From: Candidatus Hydrogenedentota bacterium
Lineage (GTDB): Bacteria; Hydrogenedentota; Hydrogenedentia; Hydrogenedentales; SLHB01
Assembly (NCBI GenBank): GCA_003557825.1
Contig: PWNM01000358.1
Location: forward strand, 1 to 10,212
Length of the DNA stretch: 10,212 nt
Reading direction: 5' to 3'
In this document: piece by piece, positions 1 to 7,764 of the stretch
Numbering within the stretch: the first letter of the stretch is position 1
How the letters are laid out: each line of letters starts with the position of its first letter
Translations under genes and position numbers: made by a program
The notes under the pieces: generated by a model
Database searches by the model: none
What the model was told of the DNA's origin: nothing
What the model saw: only the letters and a program-made list of their open reading frames with translations

Positions 1-2
1 CG

Positions 3-434
3 GCTGCTTTGCCACGTTGGGTTTCGGTATATCAGGAGGAGTTTGATGTGGAAGCCCTTCCCACCCCCTACCAACCGCTTGCCGATGGACTCAGCGGGGC
101 GACGCCCAAAGATGAATCTTTTGCCGTGCGGACGGATGTGCCCAAAGGGAGTCGATGGATTGTGTGGGTCGAGGTGAATCTTGCGGCGGATTACAACGCT
201 CATTTCCCGCCACCGGGAACGCCGGGAGGCGCTGAGGATACCCACCACGATGGTCAGCCCTCGGTGCTTTACCGGGGTAAACTTCATGCTGTTCCCGGCG
301 AACAGGTGGAACCGGAGTTATGGGCCTATAGCCGCCCGAGAACGACCTCCGGCGAACTTGAACGGGATCTGTCGCCCATCACCACGGCGCGCGATATTTT
401 GACCGCCCTTGAGGTGCGCATAATGGATGATTAG
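3..434 (+). CDS. 3' end of an unrecognised protein gene (5' end outside window)
   Basis: The reading frame is open from the first bases of the window to TAG at 432-434. The first in-window start-like codon is a TTG at position 9 with no ribosome binding site in view, so the gene most likely begins upstream and this is its last ~143 codons. Visible traits are a GATP segment, a beta-strand-like run with WIVWVEVNLAADYN, a GQPSVLYRG strand, and a closing DLSPITTARDILTALEV helix. This order resembles the C-terminal part of uncharacterised secreted proteins that I loosely associate with DUF2271-type families, but I cannot confirm the family. No membrane segment or catalytic motif is visible in this part. 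The ~95 bp between it and the next gene contains no convincing terminator, so co-transcription with the downstream pair is possible but unproven. Confidence 0.6.
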   Translation, partial: AALPRWVSVYQEEFDVEALPTPYQPLADGLSGATPKDESFAVRTDVPKGSRWIVWVEVNLAADYNAHFPPPGTPGGAEDTHHDGQPSVLYRGKLHAVPGEQVEPELWAYSRPRTTSGELERDLSPITTARDILTALEVRIMDD

Positions 435-513
435 ATGTCCGGAACTGGAACGTCGGGCGAATAAAAAACGGAGGAGGCGCTTAACCCAGGCATGGGCGGC
501 GCAAGGAAAAGCG

Positions 514-519
514 AAAGGA
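514..519 (+). promoter_or_regulatory. Ribosome binding site of the NagB-like gene
   Basis: AAAGGA lies 10 nt before the ATG at 530 and supports that start. A stronger purine-rich site, GGAGGAGG, lies at about 469-476. It is too far from 530 to serve that ATG and is closer to an ATG at 492 that opens only an 18-codon frame. Confidence 0.5.
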
Positions 520-529
520 TGAAGAAGCC

Positions 530-1459
530 ATGCGAAAGAAGAGCGTAATTGCGCCGGATTGGTGGGACTTTACTACGTTGGATCAGGAATTGCTAAACGA
601 TGCCGCGACAATGACGGAGACGGATTTGCTTCAGTTGTCGCGGGATGGGTTTAAGGTAGCTTTCTACGAGACTCTCGAAGACTTCTACCTTGCGGAGGCC
701 CTTGAATACATCGAGGCTTGGCGGGCGTCCACGCCCGACAATCCCGTGGGCGTTTGCGGTCCTATCGGCCCGACCGAGCAATTGCCGCTGGTGGCGCGGC
801 TCGTGAATGCGCTGGGCATCAAACTGGCCAAGCACGAGGCCCATTTCTGGGGCATGGACGAATGGGTGCTCGACGGGAAACCCGTGGACGAGTCTCATCC
901 CCTGTCCTTTCAAAAGGCCAACGAGGCCCTTTGCTTTGGACAGATGGACCCGTCCCTGCAAATGCCCGAAGCAAACAAGCATTATCCGTTGGACACCGCT
1001 TCGTTTACGGCCTCGTTCGATCAGATCCGTTGCGCCGTCATGCAGGGCGGCCAAGGCGATGTAAAGCATTGGGCGTTCAACGACCCCTTCAAACGCGAAG
1101 GCGCCTATGTGGATGCGCCGCCTTCCCCGGAAGAGTATCGTAAACTCGGCGCTCGTATGGTCGAACTCCATCCGATTACCATTATGCAAAACGCGCGCAC
1201 CTCAGGCGGCGGCCGCGTGTCCGATGTACCAACCCAGGCCATGACCGTTGGGCCGGTTGAGACCTGGAAATCCGACAAGGTATCCATATGGCATGCGGGA
1301 ACCCATGACAATCCCTTTGGGATGCGTCTGACGGCTTTCATGATCAGCAAGGGCATTGCTGACAGTGCCGTACCGATGAGCCTGTTGGCGGATCACCCGA
1401 ATGTGCAGTTCAACTATTACCGCCCGGCAATCAAATCCTGCGACGTGGAGATGCACTAG
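530..1459 (+). CDS. NagB-like glucosamine-6-phosphate isomerase/deaminase family protein
   Basis: This 309-residue protein has the NagB/RpiA-type sugar-phosphate isomerase fold signature. It shows GPIGPTEQ at residues 77-84 (sugar-phosphate loop), MDEW at 109-112 (NagB FNMDEY), GGQGDVKHWAFNDP at 173-186 (NagB GGIGxDGHIAFNEP) and PTQAMTVG at 234-241 (NagB PxxALTVG). E. coli NagB is 266 residues; this one has about 35 extra residues at the N-terminus. By eye alignment D110, E111 and H180 are kept. The position of E. coli catalytic D141 is V178, E148 is D185, and the K208 region reads GTHDNPFG instead of GxHKALAL. The family converts glucosamine-6-phosphate to fructose-6-phosphate and ammonia in the cytoplasm, but these changes make the exact substrate uncertain. 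The stop is 3 bp before the deacetylase ATG, so the two genes are probably one translationally coupled unit. I give no gene symbol because of the active-site differences. Confidence 0.8.
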   Translation: MRKKSVIAPDWWDFTTLDQELLNDAATMTETDLLQLSRDGFKVAFYETLEDFYLAEALEYIEAWRASTPDNPVGVCGPIGPTEQLPLVARLVNALGIKLAKHEAHFWGMDEWVLDGKPVDESHPLSFQKANEALCFGQMDPSLQMPEANKHYPLDTASFTASFDQIRCAVMQGGQGDVKHWAFNDPFKREGAYVDAPPSPEEYRKLGARMVELHPITIMQNARTSGGGRVSDVPTQAMTVGPVETWKSDKVSIWHAGTHDNPFGMRLTAFMISKGIADSAVPMSLLADHPNVQFNYYRPAIKSCDVEMH

Positions 1460-1462
1460 ACG

Positions 1463-2284
1463 ATGACCGATACCGATAAAGTCCCGGCGGTGCTTGCGCT
1501 GGCGGCGCATCCCGACGATATTGAGTTCATGATGGCGGGGACCTTGTTCCTGCTGAAGCAGGCCGGCTGGGATGTTCATTACATGAACATCGCCAACGGC
1601 AACTGCGGCAGTGCGACCGACGATTCGGAGATGGTGATCGCTCGCCGACGTCACGAGGCCATCGAAGCGTGCGAAATCCTGGGCGCCCATTTTTACGATA
1701 GCCTATGCAACGATCTCGACATCTTTTATACCCCCGAGCTGATCGGGAAGGTGACGAGTGTTGTGCGCCGGGTTCGGCCTCGTATCGTGCTGCTCCAATC
1801 GCCATCCGACTACATGGAGGACCATATGATCTCGGCCCGCATCGGCGTCACGGCGGTCTTTGCCCGGGGCATGCGCAATTATCCGGGCATTCCGCCTTTG
1901 CCGCCCATCGGAGACGAGGTGGTCGTCTACCATGCCCTTCCCTATGGGCTGCGGACGCCTCTTCGAAAGGTGATTCGGCCCGGATTATATGTGGACATCG
2001 CGTCGGTGCTCGAGAAGAAGCGGGCCATGTTGGCGGCTCACCGTAGCCAGAAGGAATGGCTTGATGTGAGCCAGGGTCAGGATTCGTATCTGCATACCAT
2101 GGAGACGTTTGCGCGGCAGGTGGGGCATATGTCCGGCGTGTTTCAGTATGCCGAAGGCTGGAGACGGCGGCTGCATCTCGGCTTTTCCGAGCGCGAGGAT
2201 GACGATCCCTTGCGCGAGGTCTTGGGGGCAGCGTGCCGCATTGATGAGACGTACGAAGCGGACTTGGGGACGTTGGAGGAATAA
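1463..2284 (+). CDS. PIG-L/LmbE-family zinc-dependent N-deacetylase
   Basis: This 273-residue protein is a PIG-L/LmbE-fold enzyme; the family removes N-acyl groups from amino sugars (GlcNAc-PI, GlcNAc-inositol, bacillithiol precursors and others) using one divalent metal. The N-terminal motif AAHPDDIE (residues 14-21) supplies the metal His/Asp and catalytic Asp. DYMEDH at 116-121 supplies the later metal His in place of the more usual HPDH. A conserved HRSQ sits at 193-196. There is no signal peptide, so it is probably cytoplasmic. The ATG follows the NagB-like stop by 3 bp, with GGAG at 1447-1450 twelve nt upstream, which suggests coupling. In Bacteroidetes, NagB and LmbE-like domains occur fused in one polypeptide, which supports a joint amino-sugar role here. 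The substrate cannot be read from the sequence. The gene ends 9 bp from the convergent membrane-protein gene, leaving no room for a private terminator. Confidence 0.88.
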   Translation: MTDTDKVPAVLALAAHPDDIEFMMAGTLFLLKQAGWDVHYMNIANGNCGSATDDSEMVIARRRHEAIEACEILGAHFYDSLCNDLDIFYTPELIGKVTSVVRRVRPRIVLLQSPSDYMEDHMISARIGVTAVFARGMRNYPGIPPLPPIGDEVVVYHALPYGLRTPLRKVIRPGLYVDIASVLEKKRAMLAAHRSQKEWLDVSQGQDSYLHTMETFARQVGHMSGVFQYAEGWRRRLHLGFSEREDDDPLREVLGAACRIDETYEADLGTLEE

Positions 2285-2293
2285 GGTATCGTC

Positions 2294-3556
2294 TTAGGGC
2301 GTGTCGTCCGGCGGGGAGACGTCCGGATCGTCAACGAAATGCGGTGGAAACGATTCGTCGAGGAGGCCTTCCTTGGCTCCGCTCGGTCCGAAATCCTGGG
2401 CTTCGTCGATGAGGCGGAAGATGCGCAGAATGCTTTTGCGACAAGTCTGGAGGGCTTGCTGCTGCTCGAACGTGATTTCGCCGAGTTCTTCGCCCAATAG
2501 CATTTCGATATAGCCCAGTACGGCGGAGAGCGGCGACCGGACCCGCTGCGACATGGTGACAAAAAAACCGGCCTTAAGATTGTCGAGCTTCCGAATCTCT
2601 TGGTTCAGGTGTTCAAGGTTTGCGTTGGCGATGCGGTTGGATTCCTGAAGCTGTTTCCGGTCGGTAATGTCATGCATGACGGCCACGAAGAACCGGCGGC
2701 CGTCGCGGATAAAGGAGCGGATCATCAGCTCGACATGCCGCTCTTCGCCCTCAGCGCTGAGGACGATTTCCTCCCCCATGGTTTCGCCACGCGAACGCAA
2801 TGCGGCGATTTTGGTGGGTAACGTGCCGTCGTCGAAAAGGAACGACCGGAAGCGTTGGCCCTGTAACTCGTGGTGAGGAACGCCGAGAAAATCGCAGGCG
2901 TGTTCATTGGCGTCCGTGATCAGCTCATTGTCATCGAATACAATAATCGGATCGGCGGCGGTGTTTAGAGTGGTTCGGAGCAGCGCCTCCGAAGAAGCAA
3001 GGGCCTGGGCTTGGCTTACATAGCCCTCTTCGATGGTCCAGAGCTGATCGCCGATGCGAGCGGTGACCCAGCCGGCCATGGCGATAAGGATGAACCGAAC
3101 GACTATCATTCCCGGCGGCATGGCCAGCCCCACCGCATACAATTCGATCAGCACGACGGCCCCATAGGCGCCGCAGCAGGCCAATGTGAACCCTAAAATG
3201 TCCGCCAATCGACGGGAATAGGCGATGAATCCGATGATAAGCAGGATGTAGACTGCGAAGGCCGTGCTTTCCTCCGCGCCGGTAAGCAAGACCAGCAACG
3301 AGCATTCGATCAAGTAAAACGCCATGTTGAACGAACTGCGGAACCAGCGATCACGATTGGTCAGCAATACCCAATGGGCGAAAAGGTTGTGGGCGATGAC
3401 CAAGCCCGTGATGATGACCATGTTTCGCACCGGGCCCTCGAGGTATCCGGCGATATACAATGGGGCAATTAGAAAAAACGCCACATACCGACCGATCAAC
3501 GCAGTGCGTTCGACCCGAAGAATGAGCGTGCGCCGGGACTCGGTCAACGATTCCAT
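2294..3556 (-). CDS. Membrane PAS protein with degenerate histidine-kinase (DHp) domain, no ATPase domain
   Basis: This 420-residue protein has about six hydrophobic helices (roughly 19-38, 43-65, 76-92, 97-113, 117-144, 147-168). A PAS domain follows at about 188-300 (TAADPIIVFDDN at 199-210, ending MHDITDRKQLQES), then a short coiled linker, then a HisKA-like two-helix segment at about 324-390. The H-box, normally MSHELRTPL, reads MSQRVRSPL at 335-343, so the phosphoacceptor His is Gln337 (codon CAG, complement of 2546-2548). The second dimerisation helix (SILRIFRLIDEAQDF, 375-389) is intact, but the protein then ends in an acidic, Pro-rich tail with no N, G1, F or G2 boxes. It therefore cannot phosphorylate itself; it may sense a signal and dimerise or partner with another kinase. 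The ATG lies inside rsmI and the frames overlap by 13 bp, which points to translational coupling as the last gene of the minus-strand run. The ligand is unknown. Confidence 0.85.
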   Translation of the reverse strand: MESLTESRRTLILRVERTALIGRYVAFFLIAPLYIAGYLEGPVRNMVIITGLVIAHNLFAHWVLLTNRDRWFRSSFNMAFYLIECSLLVLLTGAEESTAFAVYILLIIGFIAYSRRLADILGFTLACCGAYGAVVLIELYAVGLAMPPGMIVVRFILIAMAGWVTARIGDQLWTIEEGYVSQAQALASSEALLRTTLNTAADPIIVFDDNELITDANEHACDFLGVPHHELQGQRFRSFLFDDGTLPTKIAALRSRGETMGEEIVLSAEGEERHVELMIRSFIRDGRRFFVAVMHDITDRKQLQESNRIANANLEHLNQEIRKLDNLKAGFFVTMSQRVRSPLSAVLGYIEMLLGEELGEITFEQQQALQTCRKSILRIFRLIDEAQDFGPSGAKEGLLDESFPPHFVDDPDVSPPDDTP

Positions 3557-4401
3557 GGCGACCTCGTGGCAGCGGCATAGACCCGGTTGCGCGGCACGTG
3601 CAGCATTTGTGAAACCCGGCGAATGGCATCTCGTTGAGACAGGTTCTCGGAGGCCATAAGGTCAGCCACCTGTGCGCGAATGGCCTCATCGTCCAGGCTC
3701 GCGCCGGGGTCCGCCGATTCCGTGTGAATCAGCACCACGCATTCGCCCCGAGGTCGGGCATGGTTGAAATGCTCCTGAACAGAACCGGCCGTCCCCGACA
3801 CGACCTCCTCAAATTTCTTGGTGAGTTCCCGGGCGACGACGACTTGAGCATCGGGAAACTCATCGGCCAATCGCCCTAGGGTGGCGGTCAGACGGTTGGG
3901 CGATTCGTAGAAAATATGGGTGGTCGACCATTCGGTCATCTTGTCCATCAGACGATTCGCGTCTCCCGGCTTGCGCGGAAAAAACCCATGGAATGTAAAG
4001 GCATCGGTGGGCAATCCGCTTACGGACAGCGCGGCGGTCACGGCGCAGGGGCCCGGGATAGCCGCCACGGGAAAGCCAGCTTTACGGGCTTCATGGACGA
4101 TGCGGTAGCCGGGATCGGAGATACAGGGAGTACCGGCATCTGTGATCAAGGCGATATTTTTACCTTCGGCCAGGGCTGCAACAAACTCCTCCGTGCGAAC
4201 GGCTTCGTTGTGCTCATGGTAGCTGCGTACCGGCGTAAGGATGCCAAAATGGTCGAGTAACCGGCGTGAATGGCGGGTATCTTCGGCGGCGATAACATGG
4301 ACTTCGCTTAGGATGCGCACGGCTCGGGCGGTGATATCCTCGAGATTGCCAATCGGCGTTGCCACCACATACAAACAGCCTGCGTCCATATTTTTTCCCA
4401 T
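3544..4401 (-). CDS. rsmI: 16S rRNA (cytidine-1402-2'-O)-methyltransferase RsmI
   Basis: RsmI adds a 2'-O-methyl group from S-adenosylmethionine to C1402 in the decoding centre of 16S rRNA, in the cytoplasm on the small subunit. The 285-residue length matches E. coli RsmI (286). Tetrapyrrole-methylase-fold signatures are clear: LYVVATPIGNLEDI at 10-23, AAEDTRHSRRLL at 38-49, TDAGTPCISDPG at 87-98, IPGPCAV at 115-121, FYESPNR at 164-170 and ARELTKKFEEV at 190-200. The C-terminus carries the usual small helical SQRDAIRRVS domain. The start is uncertain: Met1 (4401) is preceded by a GGGGG run 7-8 nt away, while Met5 (4389) has TGGGA about 6 nt away; neither is a strong Shine-Dalgarno. The gene follows carB by 79 bp with no clear terminator between, and overlaps the next gene by 13 bp. 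Confidence 0.95.
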   Translation of the reverse strand: MGKNMDAGCLYVVATPIGNLEDITARAVRILSEVHVIAAEDTRHSRRLLDHFGILTPVRSYHEHNEAVRTEEFVAALAEGKNIALITDAGTPCISDPGYRIVHEARKAGFPVAAIPGPCAVTAALSVSGLPTDAFTFHGFFPRKPGDANRLMDKMTEWSTTHIFYESPNRLTATLGRLADEFPDAQVVVARELTKKFEEVVSGTAGSVQEHFNHARPRGECVVLIHTESADPGASLDDEAIRAQVADLMASENLSQRDAIRRVSQMLHVPRNRVYAAATRSPWNR

Positions 4402-4480
4402 ACTGCGGCCCCCATCACGACCGATCCGTATAGCGTCACCCTATCATATCCACCGTCATGGCCGCCAGACCACCGTGGGC

Positions 4481-7400
4481 CTAGTCTTCCGTGCCATGGT
4501 ATTCCTGTAACGACCGCACATCCAATTCTCCGTCGCGGAGGGCGCGGATACCCTGTATCGCGGCCCGGGCAGCGGCTAGGGTCGTCATGATAGGCAGGTT
4601 GTGTTCGATGGCCGTTCGGCGAATGCTCCGTTCGTCGGCTTTCGATTCCATGCCGAGGGGCGTATTGATGATCCAATGAACATCGCCATTGATGATCCGG
4701 TCGACTACATGGGGTCGTCCCTCGCCGATTTTGTGGACAAGTTCGGCGTGAATGCCTTGGGCTTCAAGGGTGGCCGCCGTACCTTGGGTTGCGAAGATGG
4801 TGAAGCCTAGGTCGACGAGATCCTGGGCGATGGTTCCCATCTGCGCCTTGTCGCGATCGTTCAGGCTTAGGAATACCGCGCCGCTTTCCGGAATGCGACT
4901 GCCCGCCGCGACCTGGCTTTTGGCGAAGGCCAGCCCCATGTTTTTATCGATGCCCATGACCTCGCCGGTACTGCGCATTTCCGGTCCCAGCAAGATGTCC
5001 ACGCCGGGAAACTTGATGAAAGGCAATACGACTTCCTTGGCCGCCACGTAATCGATATGCGGATCCGCCGTGATGCCGAGTTCAGCCAGTGTCTTCCCGG
5101 CCATCACGCGGGCGGCGATTTTCGCCAGGGGAACGCCCGTAGCTTTGCTGACGAAGGGAACGGTCCGCGAGGCGCGAGGATTGACCTCAAGGAGGTAGAT
5201 AATGTCGTCGCGCACGGCAAACTGGATATTCATCAACCCTATCACGCCCAATTCGAGAGCCAATGCGCGGGTTTGTTCCTTGATACGTTCGATCGTATCG
5301 GCATTAAGGTCGTAGGGCGGCAAGATACAAGCGCTGTCGCCCGAATGGACGCCGGCTTCTTCAATGTGTTGCATGATGCCCGCCACAACAACGTCGTTTC
5401 CATCGCACAACGCATCCACATCAATTTCGATGGCGGCTTCGAGAAACTTGTCGATCAGCACAGGGTGATCCGGTGAGGCATCTACGGCATGGGTCATGTA
5501 GCGGTCAAGGGAGGCTTCGTTATAGACGATTTCCATGGCCCGTCCCCCAAGCACGAAGGAGGGACGAACCACCACGGGATATCCGATGCGGGCAGCTACG
5601 GTGCGGGCTTCTTCCTGTGATGTGACCGTATCATTGGCCGGTTGCAACAACCCGAGTTTCTCGACCACCTCGCGGAAGGCTTTACGGTCCTCCGAGCGGG
5701 CGATGCTTTCGGGACTGGTACCGATGATGGGCACGCCGGTCTTCCACAGATCCATGGCGAGGTTCAGGGGCGTTTGTCCGCCAAACTGTACGATAACGCC
5801 TTGAGGTTGTTCTCGTTCCACTACATTCAGTACGTCTTCGAGGGTAACCGGTTCGAAATACAACCGGTCCGATGTGTCGTAGTCCGTCGATACCGTTTCC
5901 GGATTCGAGTTGATCATGATCGTCTCGTAACCGTCTTCAGCCAGCGCGAATGCAGCATGGCAACAACAGTAGTCAAATTCGATGCCTTGCCCGATCCGAT
6001 TGGGTCCGCCGCCGATGATCAGAATCTTGGGTCGATCCGATGGACGTACCTCGTCTTCGTCGCTGTAGGTGGCGTAGTAATAGGGCGTGTAGGCTTCGAA
6101 CTCGGCGGCGCAAGTGTCGACGAGTTTAAAGGTAGCCGTTACGCCGGTGCGTTTACGAAGGTCCCGCACGTCCTGCTCCGGCATGGCCCACAAAAGACTG
6201 AGCTGTCGATCTCCGAAACCGAGTTCCTTGGCATGGCGCAAAGTATTGGGGTCGCCTGGATCCGCTTCGGCAAGCGCCTCGCCGGCATCGACCAGATCGC
6301 GCATTTGCCGGAGAAACCATGGGTCAATCGCCGTGGTCTCATGCAGTTCGTCCACGGTCACGCCGAGGCGAAGGGCCTCGGCCACGCGCAAGATGCGATC
6401 GGGCCGGGGCGTTCGGACATAGCGGAGCAACGCTTCCCGTTCTTCGGCGGGATCTCCGTTCTCCGTAAGCGGTTTACCGCGGCCGTCGAACCCCAGTCCC
6501 ATGCGATTGATTTCGAGGGAGCGCAATCCTTTCTGTAAGGATTCTTTGAACGTACGGCCGATGCTCATGGCTTCGCCCACGCTTTTCATCTGCACCGACA
6601 AGGCGTCGTCGGCTCCGGGGAACTTCTCGAAGGCCCATCGGGGAATCTTGGTGACCACATAATCGATGGTCGGTTCGAACGAGGCCGGCGTTTCCTTGGT
6701 GATGTCGTTCGGAATTTCGTCCAGGCTATATCCGACGGCCAGTTTGGCGGCGATCTTGGCGATAGGAAAGCCGGTTGCTTTCGATGCCAGCGCGGAACTG
6801 CGCGATACCCTGGGATTCATCTCGATGACCACAATACGACCGTCTTCCGGGTTGAGTCCGAATTGAATGTTCGAGCCGCCCGTGTCGACGCCGATTTCGC
6901 GGATACATGCGATAGCGGCGTCGCGCATGAGTTGGTATTCTTTGTCAGACAGTGTTTGGGCCGGCGCAACGGTGATGCTGTCGCCCGTATGGACGCCCAT
7001 GGGGTCGAAGTTTTCTATCGAGCAGATGATGACCACGTTATCGTTCATGTCGCGCATCACTTCGAGCTCGTACTCTTTCCAGCCGAGCACCGATTCTTCG
7101 ATGAGCACCTCGTTGACGGGGCTCATGTCGAGTCCCCATTTGACGACATGGTCAAACTCTTCTTTGTTAAACGACACGCCTGCGCCGGAGCCGCCCAGCG
7201 TGAAGGCCGGCCGAATGATCGCTTTGTAATTGAGCTCGGCTCCGAATTCACGGGCTTCGGCAACGGTGTGTACAACCAGGCTTTGCGGCACTTCCAGGCC
7301 GCATGCGATCATGGCATCCTTAAAGGCTCCACGGTCTTCGGCCTTGTGAATGGCATCGCGATTGGCTCCGATCAGCTCGACGCCGTAGCGTTCGAGGATG

Positions 7401-7717
7401 CCCGCATCGGCGAGGTTCATGGCGAGGTTAAGTCCCGTTTGGCCGCCTACCGTGGGTAACAGGGCGTCGGGACGTTCCCGCGCGATGATCCGTTCGCACG
7501 TTTCAACTGTGAGCGGTTCGACATAGGTGCGATCTGCCATGGTCGGATCGGTCATGATAGTGGCCGGGTTGCTGTTGACCAGCACCACTTTATACCCCTC
7601 CTCGCGAAGGGCCTTGCAGGCTTGGCTTCCCGAATAATCAAATTCGCAGGCCTGGCCGATAACAATCGGGCCGGACCCAATTATGAAAATTGTTTGGATG
7701 TCGGTGCGTTTCGGCAT
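4481..7717 (-). CDS. carB: Carbamoyl-phosphate synthetase large subunit
   Basis: CarB makes carbamoyl phosphate from bicarbonate, ammonia (channelled from glutamine by CarA) and two ATP, for pyrimidine and arginine synthesis. From the chosen ATG it has 1078 residues (E. coli 1073). First ATP-grasp half: GSGPIVIGQACEFDYSG at 14-30, TVGGQTGLNLA at 89-99, GVHTGDSITVAPAQT at 241-255, EMNPRVSRSS at 299-308. The oligomerisation region spans roughly 400-555. Second half: GGGPNRIGQGIEFDY at 569-583, QFGGQTPLNLA at 644-654, GVHSGDSA at 789-796, EVNPRASRT at 844-852. A C-terminal MGS-like allosteric domain (about 935-1060) includes INTPLG at 1017-1022 and TTLAAARAA at 1045-1053. The frame is open to an ATG at 7777, but the ATG at 7717 has AGGAG just upstream and aligns with the family N-terminus; the extra 20 residues would run into the greA terminator. 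No carA is present in the window. The gene lies 47 nt behind the terminator T-tract and shows no evident promoter of its own. Confidence 0.97.
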   Translation of the reverse strand: MPKRTDIQTIFIIGSGPIVIGQACEFDYSGSQACKALREEGYKVVLVNSNPATIMTDPTMADRTYVEPLTVETCERIIARERPDALLPTVGGQTGLNLAMNLADAGILERYGVELIGANRDAIHKAEDRGAFKDAMIACGLEVPQSLVVHTVAEAREFGAELNYKAIIRPAFTLGGSGAGVSFNKEEFDHVVKWGLDMSPVNEVLIEESVLGWKEYELEVMRDMNDNVVIICSIENFDPMGVHTGDSITVAPAQTLSDKEYQLMRDAAIACIREIGVDTGGSNIQFGLNPEDGRIVVIEMNPRVSRSSALASKATGFPIAKIAAKLAVGYSLDEIPNDITKETPASFEPTIDYVVTKIPRWAFEKFPGADDALSVQMKSVGEAMSIGRTFKESLQKGLRSLEINRMGLGFDGRGKPLTENGDPAEEREALLRYVRTPRPDRILRVAEALRLGVTVDELHETTAIDPWFLRQMRDLVDAGEALAEADPGDPNTLRHAKELGFGDRQLSLLWAMPEQDVRDLRKRTGVTATFKLVDTCAAEFEAYTPYYYATYSDEDEVRPSDRPKILIIGGGPNRIGQGIEFDYCCCHAAFALAEDGYETIMINSNPETVSTDYDTSDRLYFEPVTLEDVLNVVEREQPQGVIVQFGGQTPLNLAMDLWKTGVPIIGTSPESIARSEDRKAFREVVEKLGLLQPANDTVTSQEEARTVAARIGYPVVVRPSFVLGGRAMEIVYNEASLDRYMTHAVDASPDHPVLIDKFLEAAIEIDVDALCDGNDVVVAGIMQHIEEAGVHSGDSACILPPYDLNADTIERIKEQTRALALELGVIGLMNIQFAVRDDIIYLLEVNPRASRTVPFVSKATGVPLAKIAARVMAGKTLAELGITADPHIDYVAAKEVVLPFIKFPGVDILLGPEMRSTGEVMGIDKNMGLAFAKSQVAAGSRIPESGAVFLSLNDRDKAQMGTIAQDLVDLGFTIFATQGTAATLEAQGIHAELVHKIGEGRPHVVDRIINGDVHWIINTPLGMESKADERSIRRTAIEHNLPIMTTLAAARAAIQGIRALRDGELDVRSLQEYHGTED

Positions 7718-7721
7718 AGGG

Positions 7722-7726
7722 CTCCT
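7722..7726 (-). promoter_or_regulatory. Ribosome binding site of carB
   Basis: On the minus strand AGGAG sits 4 nt before the ATG at 7717 and decides that start over the in-frame ATG at 7777. A small inverted repeat (GCCGG at 7732-7736 with CCGGC at 7743-7747, 6 nt loop) lies immediately upstream and would put a short hairpin in front of the ribosome binding site. Confidence 0.75.
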
Positions 7727-7764
7727 GTGTCGCCGGAATGGACCGGCCGCGATGGGGGTTGCGC

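Noticed and set aside
593..1189. Minus-strand open frame opposite the NagB-like gene, and another at 1202-1690
   Set aside because: They are antisense to clear NagB/LmbE motifs, with low-complexity composition and no start signals.
4402..4480. Possible terminator or promoter between carB and rsmI
   Set aside because: CCACCGT occurs twice as a direct repeat, but there is no stable hairpin with a T-run and no convincing -35/-10 pair.
5642..6538. Long plus-strand open frame (298 codons) opposite carB, and a similar one at 6863-7459
   Set aside because: Both lie fully antisense to conserved carB motifs, have no ribosome binding site and give no recognisable protein; they are shadows of its codon bias.
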